From contig JAPTJF010000009.1 of NCBI GenBank assembly GCA_029339195.1, positions 1 through 64,000 on the forward strand: 64,000 nt of DNA. Direction: 5' to 3'. How positions within the stretch are numbered: the stretch's first letter is position 1; every line of letters starts with the position of its first letter. Below are positions 11,701 through 21,780 of this stretch, one piece after another. The position numbers were made by a program, and so were the translations under genes. Source of the DNA: Micractinium sp. NFX-FRZ (taxonomy: Eukaryota > Chlorophyta > Trebouxiophyceae > Chlorellales > Chlorellaceae). The notes beneath the pieces are model-generated. The model saw only the letters and a program-made list of their open reading frames with translations. It had not been told where the DNA came from and made no database searches.

Positions 11701-12431
11701 CACTTCCGCCCCCTCACATTTGTTGCCAGCGAGGGTCCCCTGCCAGATGCCATCTCGCTTGACGCCCCGCTTGCCTGGGTCACCATGCTGCGCCGGCCCC
11801 TGGACCGAGTGCTGTCCAGCTACCACTGGTGGCAGTTGATGACGGAGCGCATGCCCCAGGCGCCAGGTGCGTGCATAGGAAACGTGGTTGGCAGGTGCCA
11901 GGGGGGCTGTGGGGAAAGGCTGGGCGGGTCAGACAGATCTCACCCCTCACCTTGCTCGCCCGCCCATTTTACCATTTCGTAACCACATGCCGTCTTGCTC
12001 TCAATGCAGCCGAATGCCACGCCTACAACGCGCCCGCCAACGCCACGCTCGAGCAGTGGCTGGAGGCGGTACCAGACAACTGGATGACGAGAGAGCTGGT
12101 GGGGCGTACTGCGCTGTACGCGCGCCACCGCCGGCTCACAGAGGCAGACCTCCACACCGCCAAGCAGAGGCTGCACCTGTATGCAGCAGTGCTGCTTCTG
12201 GAGCGCCCTGAAAGCAGCATGGCGCTGCTGCGCTCGCGTTTTGGGTGGGATGTGGCGGAGGGGGCGTGGGAGGCGCACCGCGCGGGGTCACGGCGTGGCA
12301 GCGATGCGGCCGCGCAGCTGCCGGCGGCGGTGCTTCGACGGCTGGAGGAGCTCAACCGGCTGGACATGGAGCTGTATTCTTATGCAGAGGCGCTGCATGC
12401 CGAGCAGGTGCAGCGCTGGCTGAGCGGCTGA
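8723..12431 (+). CDS. Type II membrane protein with two different sulfotransferase domains
   Basis: Five exons join in phase to 965 aa: 8723-9067, 9258-10436, 10703-11128, 11341-11866 and 12010-12431. A signal anchor (about residues 28-44) predicts a Golgi type II protein. Domain 1 has a PAPS 5'-phosphosulfate loop built across intron 1 (NFLIFFSGHQ|GSSALADML, about 106-124). It also has a 3'-phosphate motif (LLTLRRNTLKEALSWY, about 290-305) and the downstream TIWYEDFLSDP typical of Stf0/Sulfotransfer_3-like enzymes. A Gly/Ser linker in exon 3 leads to domain 2, with LLFKHVHK|AGGSTLCQLA (about 643-659) and VTMLRRPLDRVLSSYHWW (about 797-814). Those match Gal-3-O/HS2ST-type carbohydrate sulfotransferases. 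Sulfation of secreted glycans is the likely role; the acceptor is unknown. Intron 1 uses a GC donor (CAG|GCGCGT), the weakest junction. The alternative is two adjacent genes, but exon 2 to exon 3 is phase 0 and open. Confidence 0.83.
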
Positions 12432-12820
12432 GCGCTGGCGGAACACATTTTTAATGTAAACTCCCTCGTGCGTGCATTTCATATGTAGACCGTGATTCAT
12501 ACTACACACTGTATTGCTCAAAATAGTTTGAAAATTGGTTTGGCACATGGGGGCTGCTGGGAGGCCAGGAGTGCATTATGCACAGGTAGCGTCATGGCGA
12601 CAGCGGCGGCTGGGTGGCAGCACGCAAGGCAGCGCGCGCCTCCTAGCCGCAGCGCACAGTGCTCGCAGGCCCAAGTTGCGCCCTCTAGGTAGCCTTCCTT
12701 TCGCTGTTTGGCCTCTTGAGCAGCTTGGGCTGGCGCTTGGGTTTCTCGGCTCTCGTGCACTGCGCGGCTCGGTGGCTGGACGCACAAGGAATTGAAATTC
12801 AATATAGGAGGGCCGCGGCG
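12432..12820. other. Short intergenic region before the IPC-synthase-like gene
   Basis: This 389 bp holds the sulfotransferase 3' UTR and the next promoter. The first 110 nt are clearly poorer in GC than the rest of the window. No gene seen. Confidence 0.5.
12455..12459 (+). promoter_or_regulatory. TGTAA, candidate green-algal polyadenylation signal
   Basis: A TGTAA lies 24 nt after the sulfotransferase stop. TGTAA is the established nuclear poly(A) signal of chlorophytes. A 3' UTR this short would be unusual, so the assignment is tentative. Confidence 0.35.
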
Positions 12821-15800
12821 ATGCAGCGCCTCAAGTCTTGGCTGCTGCGATACAAGGAGCCAAGGGGCTACAGTTCGAGCGCCTTCCTAAGCACCACTGC
12901 TGTTGAGGCTCTGGGGGCGCCCGAGCAGCCGCCGGAGAAGGGTGAGGTCGAGAGCAATAGCCAACATGCCACCTCCGCTACTTCCGCCGCCGTCGCCGCC
13001 GGTTGGCAGCCCCTGCGGCTCCTCCACCGCTGCGTGCAACGCACGCGCCACGTCACTCAAGCCCTGCACCCCGTCCTGCCTCGCAGGCCTCTTCCGCAAG
13101 CTCGGGTTCCGCAGCCGCCAGCTGTGGCGCCGCGTCGTGGCGGAGTTCTGGGCGGAGTGGCCGCTGCTGAAGCCACGCCTGTGGGTCATCATCCCTCTGC
13201 TCATCTTCCAATATGTGCATGCAATCTTTACGGGCATGGCATGTGAGTGGAGCGAGCATGTTGCGGCAGGGGCTGGGGCGGGGCGGGCTGGGGTGGGCAG
13301 TCGGGCGCAGTCGGGCGCGGGGTGGCGGCAAGGCACGTGGGTGCTGGGTGCTGGGTGCTGCTGGGCGCAATAGCGGCATCAGGGAGCTGGGGGCATCGGG
13401 CTGGGTGCTGGCCGCCCGTGGAGCAGCCACGCCGCTGCCTCTGAGCCCAGTTGCGCTGTGCTTACACGCGGGGCCCAGCGATGCTCCCGTCACGCTACAC
13501 GCTCTCCCAATGCTGACGCCACCCCCCGCTGCGCGCCTGCACCCGCCCACCTACCCATCCCCGCCGTCCGCTTTCACCTCTATCCCTCAGACTGCATGCA
13601 TGCAACCGTGATGCTACACGCCCTCTCAGCGCCGTCGCCACCCCACCCGCCGCCCCGCTCCTTCCCTCTCACCCCTGCCCCACATTCAGACTACATGCAC
13701 ACCCCGCTGCCCGAGGAGGACACCACCCTGCATGACCTGGGATTTGAGGTGCTGCCCTACCTCAGCGTGGACGCCATGTCGGAGATCCTGGTGTATGGCG
13801 GTGAGTGATCAAGTGACCATTCCACAACCAGTGGTGCGGCCTGCACGGCGCCGAGGCGCTGCCATCAACTGAGGGCGGTGTCGGAGGTCCTGGTGTGTGG
13901 CGGCGCGTGATCGGCAGCCAGGGAGTGGCAATTGTGGTGTCCCTGGCCCCGCTCGCCCCCTCGCCCCGCCCCGCTGCGCGGGCTTCCCAGGCAGCGTTTC
14001 CTATCACGCGTTGCCTCCTCTTCCACCTGGCCCATCTTTCTTGCTGTCTGTCACACATGCTGCCTCCCCTCCCGTCCCCTCCCCTCCCCTCCCCTTCCCG
14101 GGCTCCCTGCAGCCTTTGCTGGCTTCTTTATCTGGCTGCTCTCCCCCTTCTTCACCCGTCGGAAGAGCTTCCACGCCGCCGTGGTGCTCAAGCGGGTGCT
14201 GGTGGTGCTGGTCTCCTGCCAGGTGCTGCGCATCCTCACCTTCCTCTCCACCCAGCTCCCCGCGCCCGCGCCGCACTGCCGCGCGCCAGAGCCCACCTCC
14301 AACGTCCCCTGGCCCGTGGTGAGGATGATGGGCACGCCATGGTTTGGGTGATTTAGGTGCCTTGAAAGTCAGGGGAACTGGGGGCCAGCAAGGCATTGCG
14401 GCGGGCAGCCAGGGTGGCGGGGGCGGGTTGGCGAGACAACCGAGGGACGGCCAGCACGGTGCAAAGCGCAGACCCACTACTAATTACGGGGGGCTCCGAG
14501 CGCCCACCTACTAAGTCTCAAGGCTCCTGCCCGCTTGCCTGGTCGACCAGAGCATGCAAAACGCAGACCCTGCTGTGCCTGCTCTGCCCGCCGTGCCTGC
14601 AGTGGTGGAAAGTGGTCATCATTGTTGACGTGCCTCTCTGCGCCTGCTCACAGCCCCCCCTGCTTTGCCCGCTGCGCGTGCTGTGCCCGCTGTGTGCGCA
14701 GTGGTGGAAGGTCATCATCATTGTTGGCATGCCTCCCTGCGCCTGCTCACAACCCCCCCTCCTGCTGCGCCCGCTGTGCCCGCTGTGTGCGCAGTGGTGG
14801 AAGGTGATCATTGTGGACGTCGCCCGCCAGGCCAGCAAGGGCTGCGGCGACCTCATCTTCTCCTCCCACATCACCTTCCTCCTGACATTCACCTGGACAT
14901 ATGCTGTGATGGGCCACTCCCTGCTGCTCAAGGCGGGGGCCTACCTGTACACAGCAGGCACAGCGCTGTGCATCATTGCCTCCCGCAAGCAGTGAGTGGG
15001 TGCCGGGTGCCAGAGGGGCAGCTGAAGCTTGCTTGCCTGCTGACGGGGGCAGAGGGATTGGACGCTTGCAGGGGCCAGGGGCTGGCAATGGCAGCAGGCG
15101 GCGGGGAGGCTCTGGTGCGGCTGGGCCCTGGCTGGATGGGGCGGCGCAGGGGAGAAAGGTGGGGGTTTGAATGAGAGCGGGCAGGCGAGTATCAAGCGCC
15201 CGGCAGCGCAGGCGGCCCAAACGATTTGCAGCCAGGCGCGTCGCCTGCAGGCGGAGAACACCAGGTCCTGCCAGTGGTCACCTACTTCACACTCCGCTGC
15301 ACTTCTGTTACCAAGTCGCCACGCCGCCACGCCCCCCTCCCGCCCTCGTCCCTGCAGCTACACCGTCGACCTTACAGTCGCCTTGTGAGTTTACTCTTCA
15401 GTGCCTGTGGCGTTGCCTGGGCATCTGTTCCGCTGTCGCCACCAGTGTCTCCCGTCTGCACCATTTGCTGCCTGCCTGCCAGCCGGCCCCTGCGTGGCCA
15501 CAGCCGCTCTGCACAGCTGCCTGCGCCGCTGCTTCCCAGCACAGCCCGGTCCCTGCTGTAGCACGCACGCCATCTATTTGCTGGCGGCATGCCGCTGTCG
15601 TGCCCACCCTGCCTACCTGCCTGGCACCTCACCCAGCCGCTACCCTCCCCTCCTCTTGCCTCCCTCTCACCTGCATCCAGTTATGTCATCCCTCTTGTCT
15701 TCTTCCACTACCGGCGGCGCTGGACCACGCTGCGGGACGACATCTGTACCGCAGACAACCGCAGCATAGTGAGCCTGGCGCAGGCTCTGCCTGTGGCCTC

Positions 15801-16173
15801 GCCCGCCAGGCGCAGCAGCGGCAGCAGCCACGGCGGCAAGCTGGCGCCGGGCAGCGGGCGGCAGCTGGCAGCGCGGGACAGCGCAGCAGACGCAGCAGGG
15901 CTGCCAGCTGGCGGCGACCTTGTATTGGATGTAGAGATGGCAGCGGGCACAGCGCACAGCAGCTCAGCGCCTGTGCTGAACACCGCAGCCTCGGGCAGCA
16001 GCAGCCAGCCGAGCAGCCCAGCGAAGCAGGCGTGGAGCGCGCTGGCAGACCTGCCCCGCCGCCTCAGCTCCCGCCCAACCAGCGGCGCCAGCGCAGCGCC
16101 AGGTCACCGCCGCACAGACAGCATGGAGCCGGTGCTGATTCACGAGGACCACAGCGCAAGCACGCTGGGCTGA
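12821..16173 (+). CDS. Sphingomyelin-synthase/inositolphosphorylceramide-synthase family enzyme (PAP2_C)
   Basis: Seven exons give 436 aa: 12821-12941, 13087-13242, 13690-13800, 14113-14318, 14795-14991, 15358-15384 and 15681-16173. Several hydrophobic segments (PRLWVIIPLLIFQYV, AFAGFFIWLLSPFF, ITFLLTFTWTYAVMG, AFYVIPLVFFHY) indicate a polytopic membrane protein. Family motifs are present in order. D2-like SCQVLRILTFLSTQLP is followed by PHC, then D3 CGDLIFSSH, then D4 HYTVD. The two His and the Asp of D3/D4 form the catalytic triad of this family, which transfers a phospho-head group from a phospholipid to ceramide. The D4 His is encoded by CA|C across the intron 5 junction, which strongly supports the model. 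In plants the family makes inositolphosphorylceramide in the Golgi; donor specificity cannot be read here. The roughly 140-residue Ser/Ala-rich tail is specific to this protein. Confidence 0.85.
14603..14830 (+). repeat. Triplicated acceptor/exon-5 start in the IPC-synthase-like gene
   Basis: The sequence TGGTGGAA(A/G)GT.ATCATTGT after a GCAG acceptor occurs at 14603, 14702 and 14795. The spacings are 99 and 93 nt, and the intervening CTCACA.CCCCCC and GCTGTGCCCGCTGTG blocks are shared. The third copy is the real exon 5. Confidence 0.85.
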
Positions 16174-17184
16174 GCATGCTGGGCTAGCGCTGCGCTCAAC
16201 TGAGCCATGTTGGGCACAGCGCTGAGCATGCCATGACGGTTGGCTGAGGAATAAGACCTCCCGCACACACCACTGCTCAGGCGCCCTGCAGACCTCTCTC
16301 CCACGGCCTGCCCTGGGGCGGAATCAGAGGCCCCTATCTCGACCTCAACTTGCGTCCTTTTCCCGGCAACCCCTTGCATATCTTGCATCCTCAACACCAT
16401 TTCATCCCTGGCCTATGCCCTGTCTCAATTCTACCCTTCCCTTCACCTGCACTCTCTTTCCCGCACTCCCCTTGCCCCTCGCTCCCATGAGCCTCACTTG
16501 CTTGCGTAAGAACTTTATGACAACCAACTAATACCACACCCCCGCAGCACAGTACGGGGGGCAGCATGAGCACTGCTGTGCCTGTAATGCCTGCCAGCTG
16601 TCATTGACAGCACAAGGCACTTGAACGGGGGCGCAGGGGTGTGTGCTGGTAGAGTTACTAAGCGGCAATTGCAACAAGCAGGCAAGGCCATTGGCAGATC
16701 CCTTGCTGTAAAGCGTGCTTTGTTTACAGAGCCGTGCATACGCAGGACCAGACAGAAGTGCAAAATCAAATGGAAGCGAACACAAGGAAGCGGGAGTGCC
16801 TTTATCTGGAGATTTCAAGTCGACTGACCCATCCATACTGCTGGTACATCGCCAGCCAAGGACTGTGGAGGCAGGTCGCCAGAGGGCGCTCAGCCTAGCC
16901 TACCCTAGTTGGCTACAGCGGCCCGCCTCCCTGAGCGAGGCCCAAAGAAGCATGAAGTGTTGCAGGCGGAGGAAGGCGGTGGGGACAACCAACGCGGCTT
17001 CTTTCCGCCGCGAATGCGCACACACATGGGCTGCTGCAACCAGCGCTGCTGCCTGCATGGGGCCCTGCTGCACACCGCCCCTCCTCGGTGGCACCGTCCC
17101 GCCCCTCAGGGCTGCGGGCGGAAGAAGGTCGCGGGCGGTCAGTGGTCGAGGTGTTGCCGGGGCCCCGCTACAGGCCGCAGGCCG
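16174..17184. other. Convergent intergenic region
   Basis: This 1.0 kb lies between the 3' ends of the IPC-synthase-like gene and the YqaJ gene. Long ORFs such as plus 16715-17593 run through both the region and the exonuclease 3' exons and have no recognisable domain. No gene is called. Confidence 0.5.
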
Positions 17185-17215
17185 TCAGGGCTGTGGGCGG
17201 AAGAAGGTGGCCGGG
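17100..17215 (-). repeat. Partial duplicate of the exonuclease 3' end
   Basis: The block TCAGGGCTG(T/C)GGGCGGAAGAAGG occurs at about 17107-17129 and 17185-17207. The second copy contains the stop codon and last codons of the exonuclease. The first lies downstream of the stop, in the presumed 3' UTR. Confidence 0.75.
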
Positions 17216-20200
17216 GCGGCCAGCGCCAGCCGCTTGCTCCACTGCCGCAGCTCCTCGGAACGGTCAGTCTTGGGGGGAGGCCTGCAGGTGCACCGGGGAG
17301 CGGAGGGAAGAGGGGCAGCACGCAGGGCAACCACAGAGGTTAGGGGGGAAAAGCGCATGGCGCTGGCATGTTTGTGTCGGTGCTGCCAGTCAGTGCTCCC
17401 CTCCCCACCACCCTTTCCCGCAGCCTCCCCATATCAGCAGAGAAGTCGCCAGCCACCCTTTGTACGCCGCACTGCTGCTCCCCACCTGTACTGCTCCACT
17501 TCCTCCCAGCGCCCAGCCTTGAACTCGTGCCGCGCGGGCACCACTGCAGCCAGGCGGGCGAAAGGGAGGGAAGGGCAGGGCGTGAAAGAGTAGCTGGCTG
17601 GGAATGCGTGGCCCACTGCTTTCTCCACTCGCAGCATTTGTGATTTCTGCACATGCTTGCACACAGCTTCACCCGCTGCACCGCTCCCAAGAAGAGGAAC
17701 GCACGCTGTAGCCCCATGCCCAACACGACTTGCAGTTGTCCCACGCACCTCCCCCTGCCTCCCCCAAACCAACCGTTCACTCCTTCCAGCCACACTGGCC
17801 ACCCCACTGGTCACCCCACTCGGCCCCACCGTGGCTCCACCAGAAGCCTTCCTCCCGCCCCCCAGATCCTCCCTCCCTCTCCCACCCCCAGTGCCCCCAC
17901 CCTCCACCCACCCCCACCCACCGTGGCTCCACCAAAAGTCTGCCAGCACGTCCCAGAGGCAGGCCCAGTACTCGGGGTCCCGCCGTATGTGGAACACTGC
18001 AGGGGGGGGGGAAGGGGGAGAGGGAGGGGGTGCGAGGGCGGTATGAAGGGCATGGGAGGGCGAGCGAGGGGGTTTAAGGAGGGCATGGGACGGGGTGCGA
18101 GGGGGTTTAAGGAGGGCATGGGAGGGCGAGCAAGGGGGTTTAAGAAGGGCATGGGAGGGGAAGCGAGGGCGGTGGTACGAAGGGCATGGGAGGGGAGCGA
18201 GGGCGGTAAGCAGGGCATGGGAGGGGGAGCGAGGGTGGTAGGAAAGGGGAGGGCATGCGGACGACAGAGGATAAGGGGGGGGATGAGGGGCGGGCAGGGG
18301 CAGGATTTGGGGCCCCTCTAGATGCGGAACACTTTGGTGCACGGGATTGGAGGCAAGTGGGAGCGGGAGGTGAATTAGGGAGGGGTGACACACCTGCCTG
18401 CACGAAGGGCTGGCTTGGAGGCACCAGCGGAGGATGCCAAGCTTGTCCCGCAAGAGCAGGCAGCAGCCCTCCCTGGCAGCCACACAGCGAACTGCTGCTC
18501 CTACCCGGCCACACCGGTGCACGCCCAAACCCTGCCCTGCCGACGCACCCACGCTGCCGCGCTGCGGTGTCCATATGTATAGGTTGCACCACTCGCAGTC
18601 AAAGATGTACATCAGGCCCTGGACCTGCAGGGTTACTCGAATGAAGCAGGGCCAGAGGCAAGAGGCAAGGGATCAGGGAGGCATTGATGCGTAAGGGGAA
18701 ATTGAGGTACAACACTCCCAGTCAGAGATGTATGGGGCAAGGGGCGGCTACGCAAGCAAGCATCCAGCAGGCGCAGGCATGCCCACTCACAACCATCCCC
18801 AGTGACCCAAGGCATCTGGTACCGCCCTCCGCCTGCAGTACCCACCTGTGGCATGTAGTACCACGTGGCGTGCTGAGGTGGCGTCAGCAGCTCGGGCTGC
18901 CCCCTGTTGTAGGGGCACTTGATCTCGAGAATGCCCCGCCCAGGGCCGGACAAGGGGCCCGAGCCATGCGCCACCGCCGCCGACAGCCCGCCGTCCAGCC
19001 CATGCTGCCGCTGCTGCTGCTGCTGGCCCGCTGCTGCCGCCTCTGCTGTGCCTGCTGCCGCGCCGGGGTCGAGCGCGAGCGACTCGATGAGCCCATCTGG
19101 CGAGGCGCCCAGCCAGCCATGCACAGGGTCGTCGCGCCGCACTGCAGCACGGGCCGACACGTGAGGGGCGGCCCACAGGAGGGATGAAGGAGAGAGCGCG
19201 GAAGAGGGTGCCGGGCAGGGAGAGCTTGTGGCTACCACACAGGCCAACTGGAAGGGCCATCCGCCTGCCTGCCTTCCTGCCTGCCAGGCAGCCTCGCTTG
19301 TGCCCCAGGCTGTGCTGCAAATCCAGTGTCGGCGCCCATTACCCCGCCTCTCCCCTGCGCCCACGCCCTCCGCCCGCCCCGCACCTTGGAACATGCAGTT
19401 TGTGATGGCCTGCCCCGTCACCGCCTGGTACGCCTCCAGTGCACGCGGCTCGGCAGAGGTGCCCCACGCAGTCGCCTCGTTGCCGGCAAAGGGCTGGGCC
19501 AGCCCCACCTTCTCCTCCCACAGGGCTTGGCGGTCGCCTGCACAGGGGTGTGCAGCAGCAGCGCAAATCAAACGTTGCCACGCCACATTCCTATGCTGTT
19601 GTTGCTCATGCTGTGTTGGGCATTGTTGCTGTCTCAGGGCTGCGCAAGGCCAAATGCATCCTCTCAACACGCCTGCCGGTCGCCCGCAGGCTGGGCAGGG
19701 CGGGCCATGCAGGCGGTGTGGTTGTGAGAGGCTGGGCGGCCAGGGACGCAGCGCGGAGGGGGGCGGCTTGAACCCTCGTTCTGGCCGGCACTACGCAGGC
19801 ACAACCAGGACAGGGTCAAGCATTCCCTCCCAGCAGCACAAAACAGGCTCCCCCGGCACGCACCTGCAAACAGGCCGATTGCCTTGCTGAAAGCAGAGGC
19901 GGTGAGCCGCCGCTCCCGCAACTGCAGCCACTCGTCGGTCCGCTGCTCGCCGCCCGCTGCCAGGCCCGCGCGCGGCGCCGCCTGCCCGCCGCCGCCGCGC
20001 GCCGCCGCCTCTGCAAACGAGCGTCGGAACTCCACAGTGGCCGCCTTGACCCGTCGGTTGCCCACCATCACATATTCCTCCTCATACTGCTCCCCCAGGG
20101 GCGTCGGCTCTTGGTGCCCAGACTCCTCAGCGTACGCCTCCTCAGCCGCAGCATCCAAAGCGTCCTCTGCCGGTGGTGGCAATGCTGCCGCTGCCGCCGC

Positions 20201-21253
20201 AGCTGCAAAGGCGGCAGGTGCTGCTTCAGCCTGCGCTGCTGCTGCTGCTGCTTTGGCCTGCTGTGGCAGCGGCGCTTGCTCTGGAGGCGACACCGCAGGG
20301 ACAGCAGGGGCTGCCTGCTGCGCCGCTGCTGGCTGCTGCTGCTGTGCTGGCTGCTGCTGCTGTTGCTGCGCCACTGGTGCCGGATGTTCCACTGGCTGCT
20401 GTGCTGCTACTGCTGCTTTCTGCTGCTGCTGCGGCTGCTGCTGCACTGGCGACGGCTGCTGTGCCGGCAGCGCTGCACCCCGCAGCACTCCCAGCGCCTG
20501 CTGCGCTGCCGCCTCTGCCGCAGCAACAATCGCCTGCCGCTGCTCCGGCGGCGCGTCAGCGTATCGCCACAGCTGGCGGGCTGCTGCCACGCACTCGTGC
20601 GCCGCATCCGGGGCAGATTTTAACTCGCCGGCAGCGTCCAGCAGATGGCGAGAGGTGAAGGCTGCCATGGGCACCCTTTCTGTGCTGCCCACAACGTTCA
20701 CGTAACCCATCTGTCGCTCATATTCAAAAACCGCTGCCACCTGCCGCAGCACCGATACCAGCTCGGGCCCGCCGCCGCCGCCGCTGCCGACGCTGGGTGG
20801 CGCACTGGCTGCAACAGATGGCCCCGCTGCTATAGAGTCTGCAGCAGCTGCCTCCGCCGCCGCAGAGTGCACAGCTGCTGCCTGCTGCAGCATGCCACTC
20901 GCCATGCCGCTGCTGCTGGCACCGGTGGTGCTCCCACTGCTGGCCCTGCCGTTGCTGCTGCCATTGCCGCCCCTGGGGCTGTTCTTGATGTGCTGCTGCG
21001 TCTCCTCTGGGTAGTGCTTCAACTCTGTGCGCTTCACTCGCCACTGCTTCGCAATGCTCTCAAACTCGTGCTGGTGCCGAGACTGCCGCTGCTGGTTGAG
21101 CGGCTGCTCTGGCTGCTGGCTGGCAGCGGGGCGCGCCCCTGTCGCAGCCACCGCTACAGACCGTGCAGCAGGGGCGGCTGGCGACGACAGCGGTGCTGCC
21201 ACACTGGCAGGGCGCTGAGCCGCACCCAGCACGCTGCATAGGCGCCCAAGCAT
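17185..21253 (-). CDS. YqaJ/lambda-exonuclease-type nuclease with long N-terminal extension
   Basis: Seven exons on the minus strand join in phase to 714 aa: 21253-19864, 19537-19385, 19141-18846, 18624-18549, 17996-17922, 17543-17486 and 17281-17185. The first about 430 residues are Ala/Gln/Ser-rich; the extreme N-terminus (MLGRLCSVLGAAQRPASVAA) looks like an organellar targeting peptide. The C-terminal 260 residues carry the YqaJ fold of the PD-(D/E)XK nucleases. Visible motifs are RTDEWLQLRERRLTASAFSK, WGTSAEPRALEAY and GWLGASPDG (D530). ILEIKCPY gives the catalytic E587-x-K589, followed by YYMPQVQGLMYIF and DPEYW. These enzymes degrade double-stranded DNA ends 5' to 3' and assist phage-type recombination, so a role in organelle DNA repair is plausible but inferred. 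Intron 4 contains a minisatellite. A 392-codon ORF at 17434-18612 arises from reading introns through. Confidence 0.87.
18045..18240. repeat. Minisatellite in exonuclease intron 4
   Basis: About six imperfect head-to-tail units of 30-40 bp are built on GGGCATGGGAGGG(C)GAGCGAGGG followed by GGTTTAAGGA or GGCGGTA. The array is purine-rich on the plus strand and lies between exons 4 and 5. Confidence 0.85.
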
Positions 21254-21780
21254 CTGCAGGGCAACGTGTGACCGCGGCTGTGGTTAGGCACCGGAGGAGC
21301 AGCTGCCGCCTGCCGCCGCCGCCGCTGCTGCCGCCGCCCAACTATATGGCACCGCAGCACAACACAGTCGCCAGGCCCCGAATTGCCCTGCAGCTCACTG
21401 TTGCTTCTCTGTGCAGGCGAGAGGCGGCCTGCCTCATACAGCGCCGGAAGAGGGCCCGCCCGCAGCGGGGCTCCGCCGCACCAAGTGTCGCGCCAAGATT
21501 GCCAAAACTTTAAACAAACGTCCTCTTTCTGCCCGGCACAATGAAAGCCGTGACGAGCCCCCACAACTCAAATGCGGCCCACCCTGGCCGGGCGTGGCAC
21601 GGCGGCAGCGTCGATGTCGGCATCCGGCATCTGCACAGTGCTCAGATCAGTCCTTTCGCAAGAATTGTTGCGCCCCAGTCCGTGCACTGAGTCTGGGAGG
21701 CCGAGCGCCGCTCCGCCCCTCCTCCCCGATCGGAAGGCCCTTGTCGCCTCCTCGTTTGTGCTCCACCGATCTAGGCAGCC
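21254..21780. promoter_or_regulatory. Shared divergent promoter region, exonuclease / squalene synthase
   Basis: Only 527 bp separate the divergent start codons at 21253 (minus) and 21781 (plus), so both promoters must overlap or abut here. No TATA-like or known algal element stands out. Confidence 0.5.

Noticed and set aside
8723..12431. Two separate sulfotransferase genes instead of a fusion
   Set aside because: Exons 2, 3 and 4 join in phase 0 with good splice sites, and no start, stop or poly(A) signal separates the domains. Not fully excluded without cDNA.
16715..17593. 292-codon plus-strand ORF
   Set aside because: It runs antisense across the 3' exons of the exonuclease and has no recognisable motif.
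17434..18612. 392-codon minus-strand ORF
   Set aside because: It reads real exonuclease exons 4-6 plus the introns between them. The spliced model restores the YqaJ C-terminus and ends at 17185.
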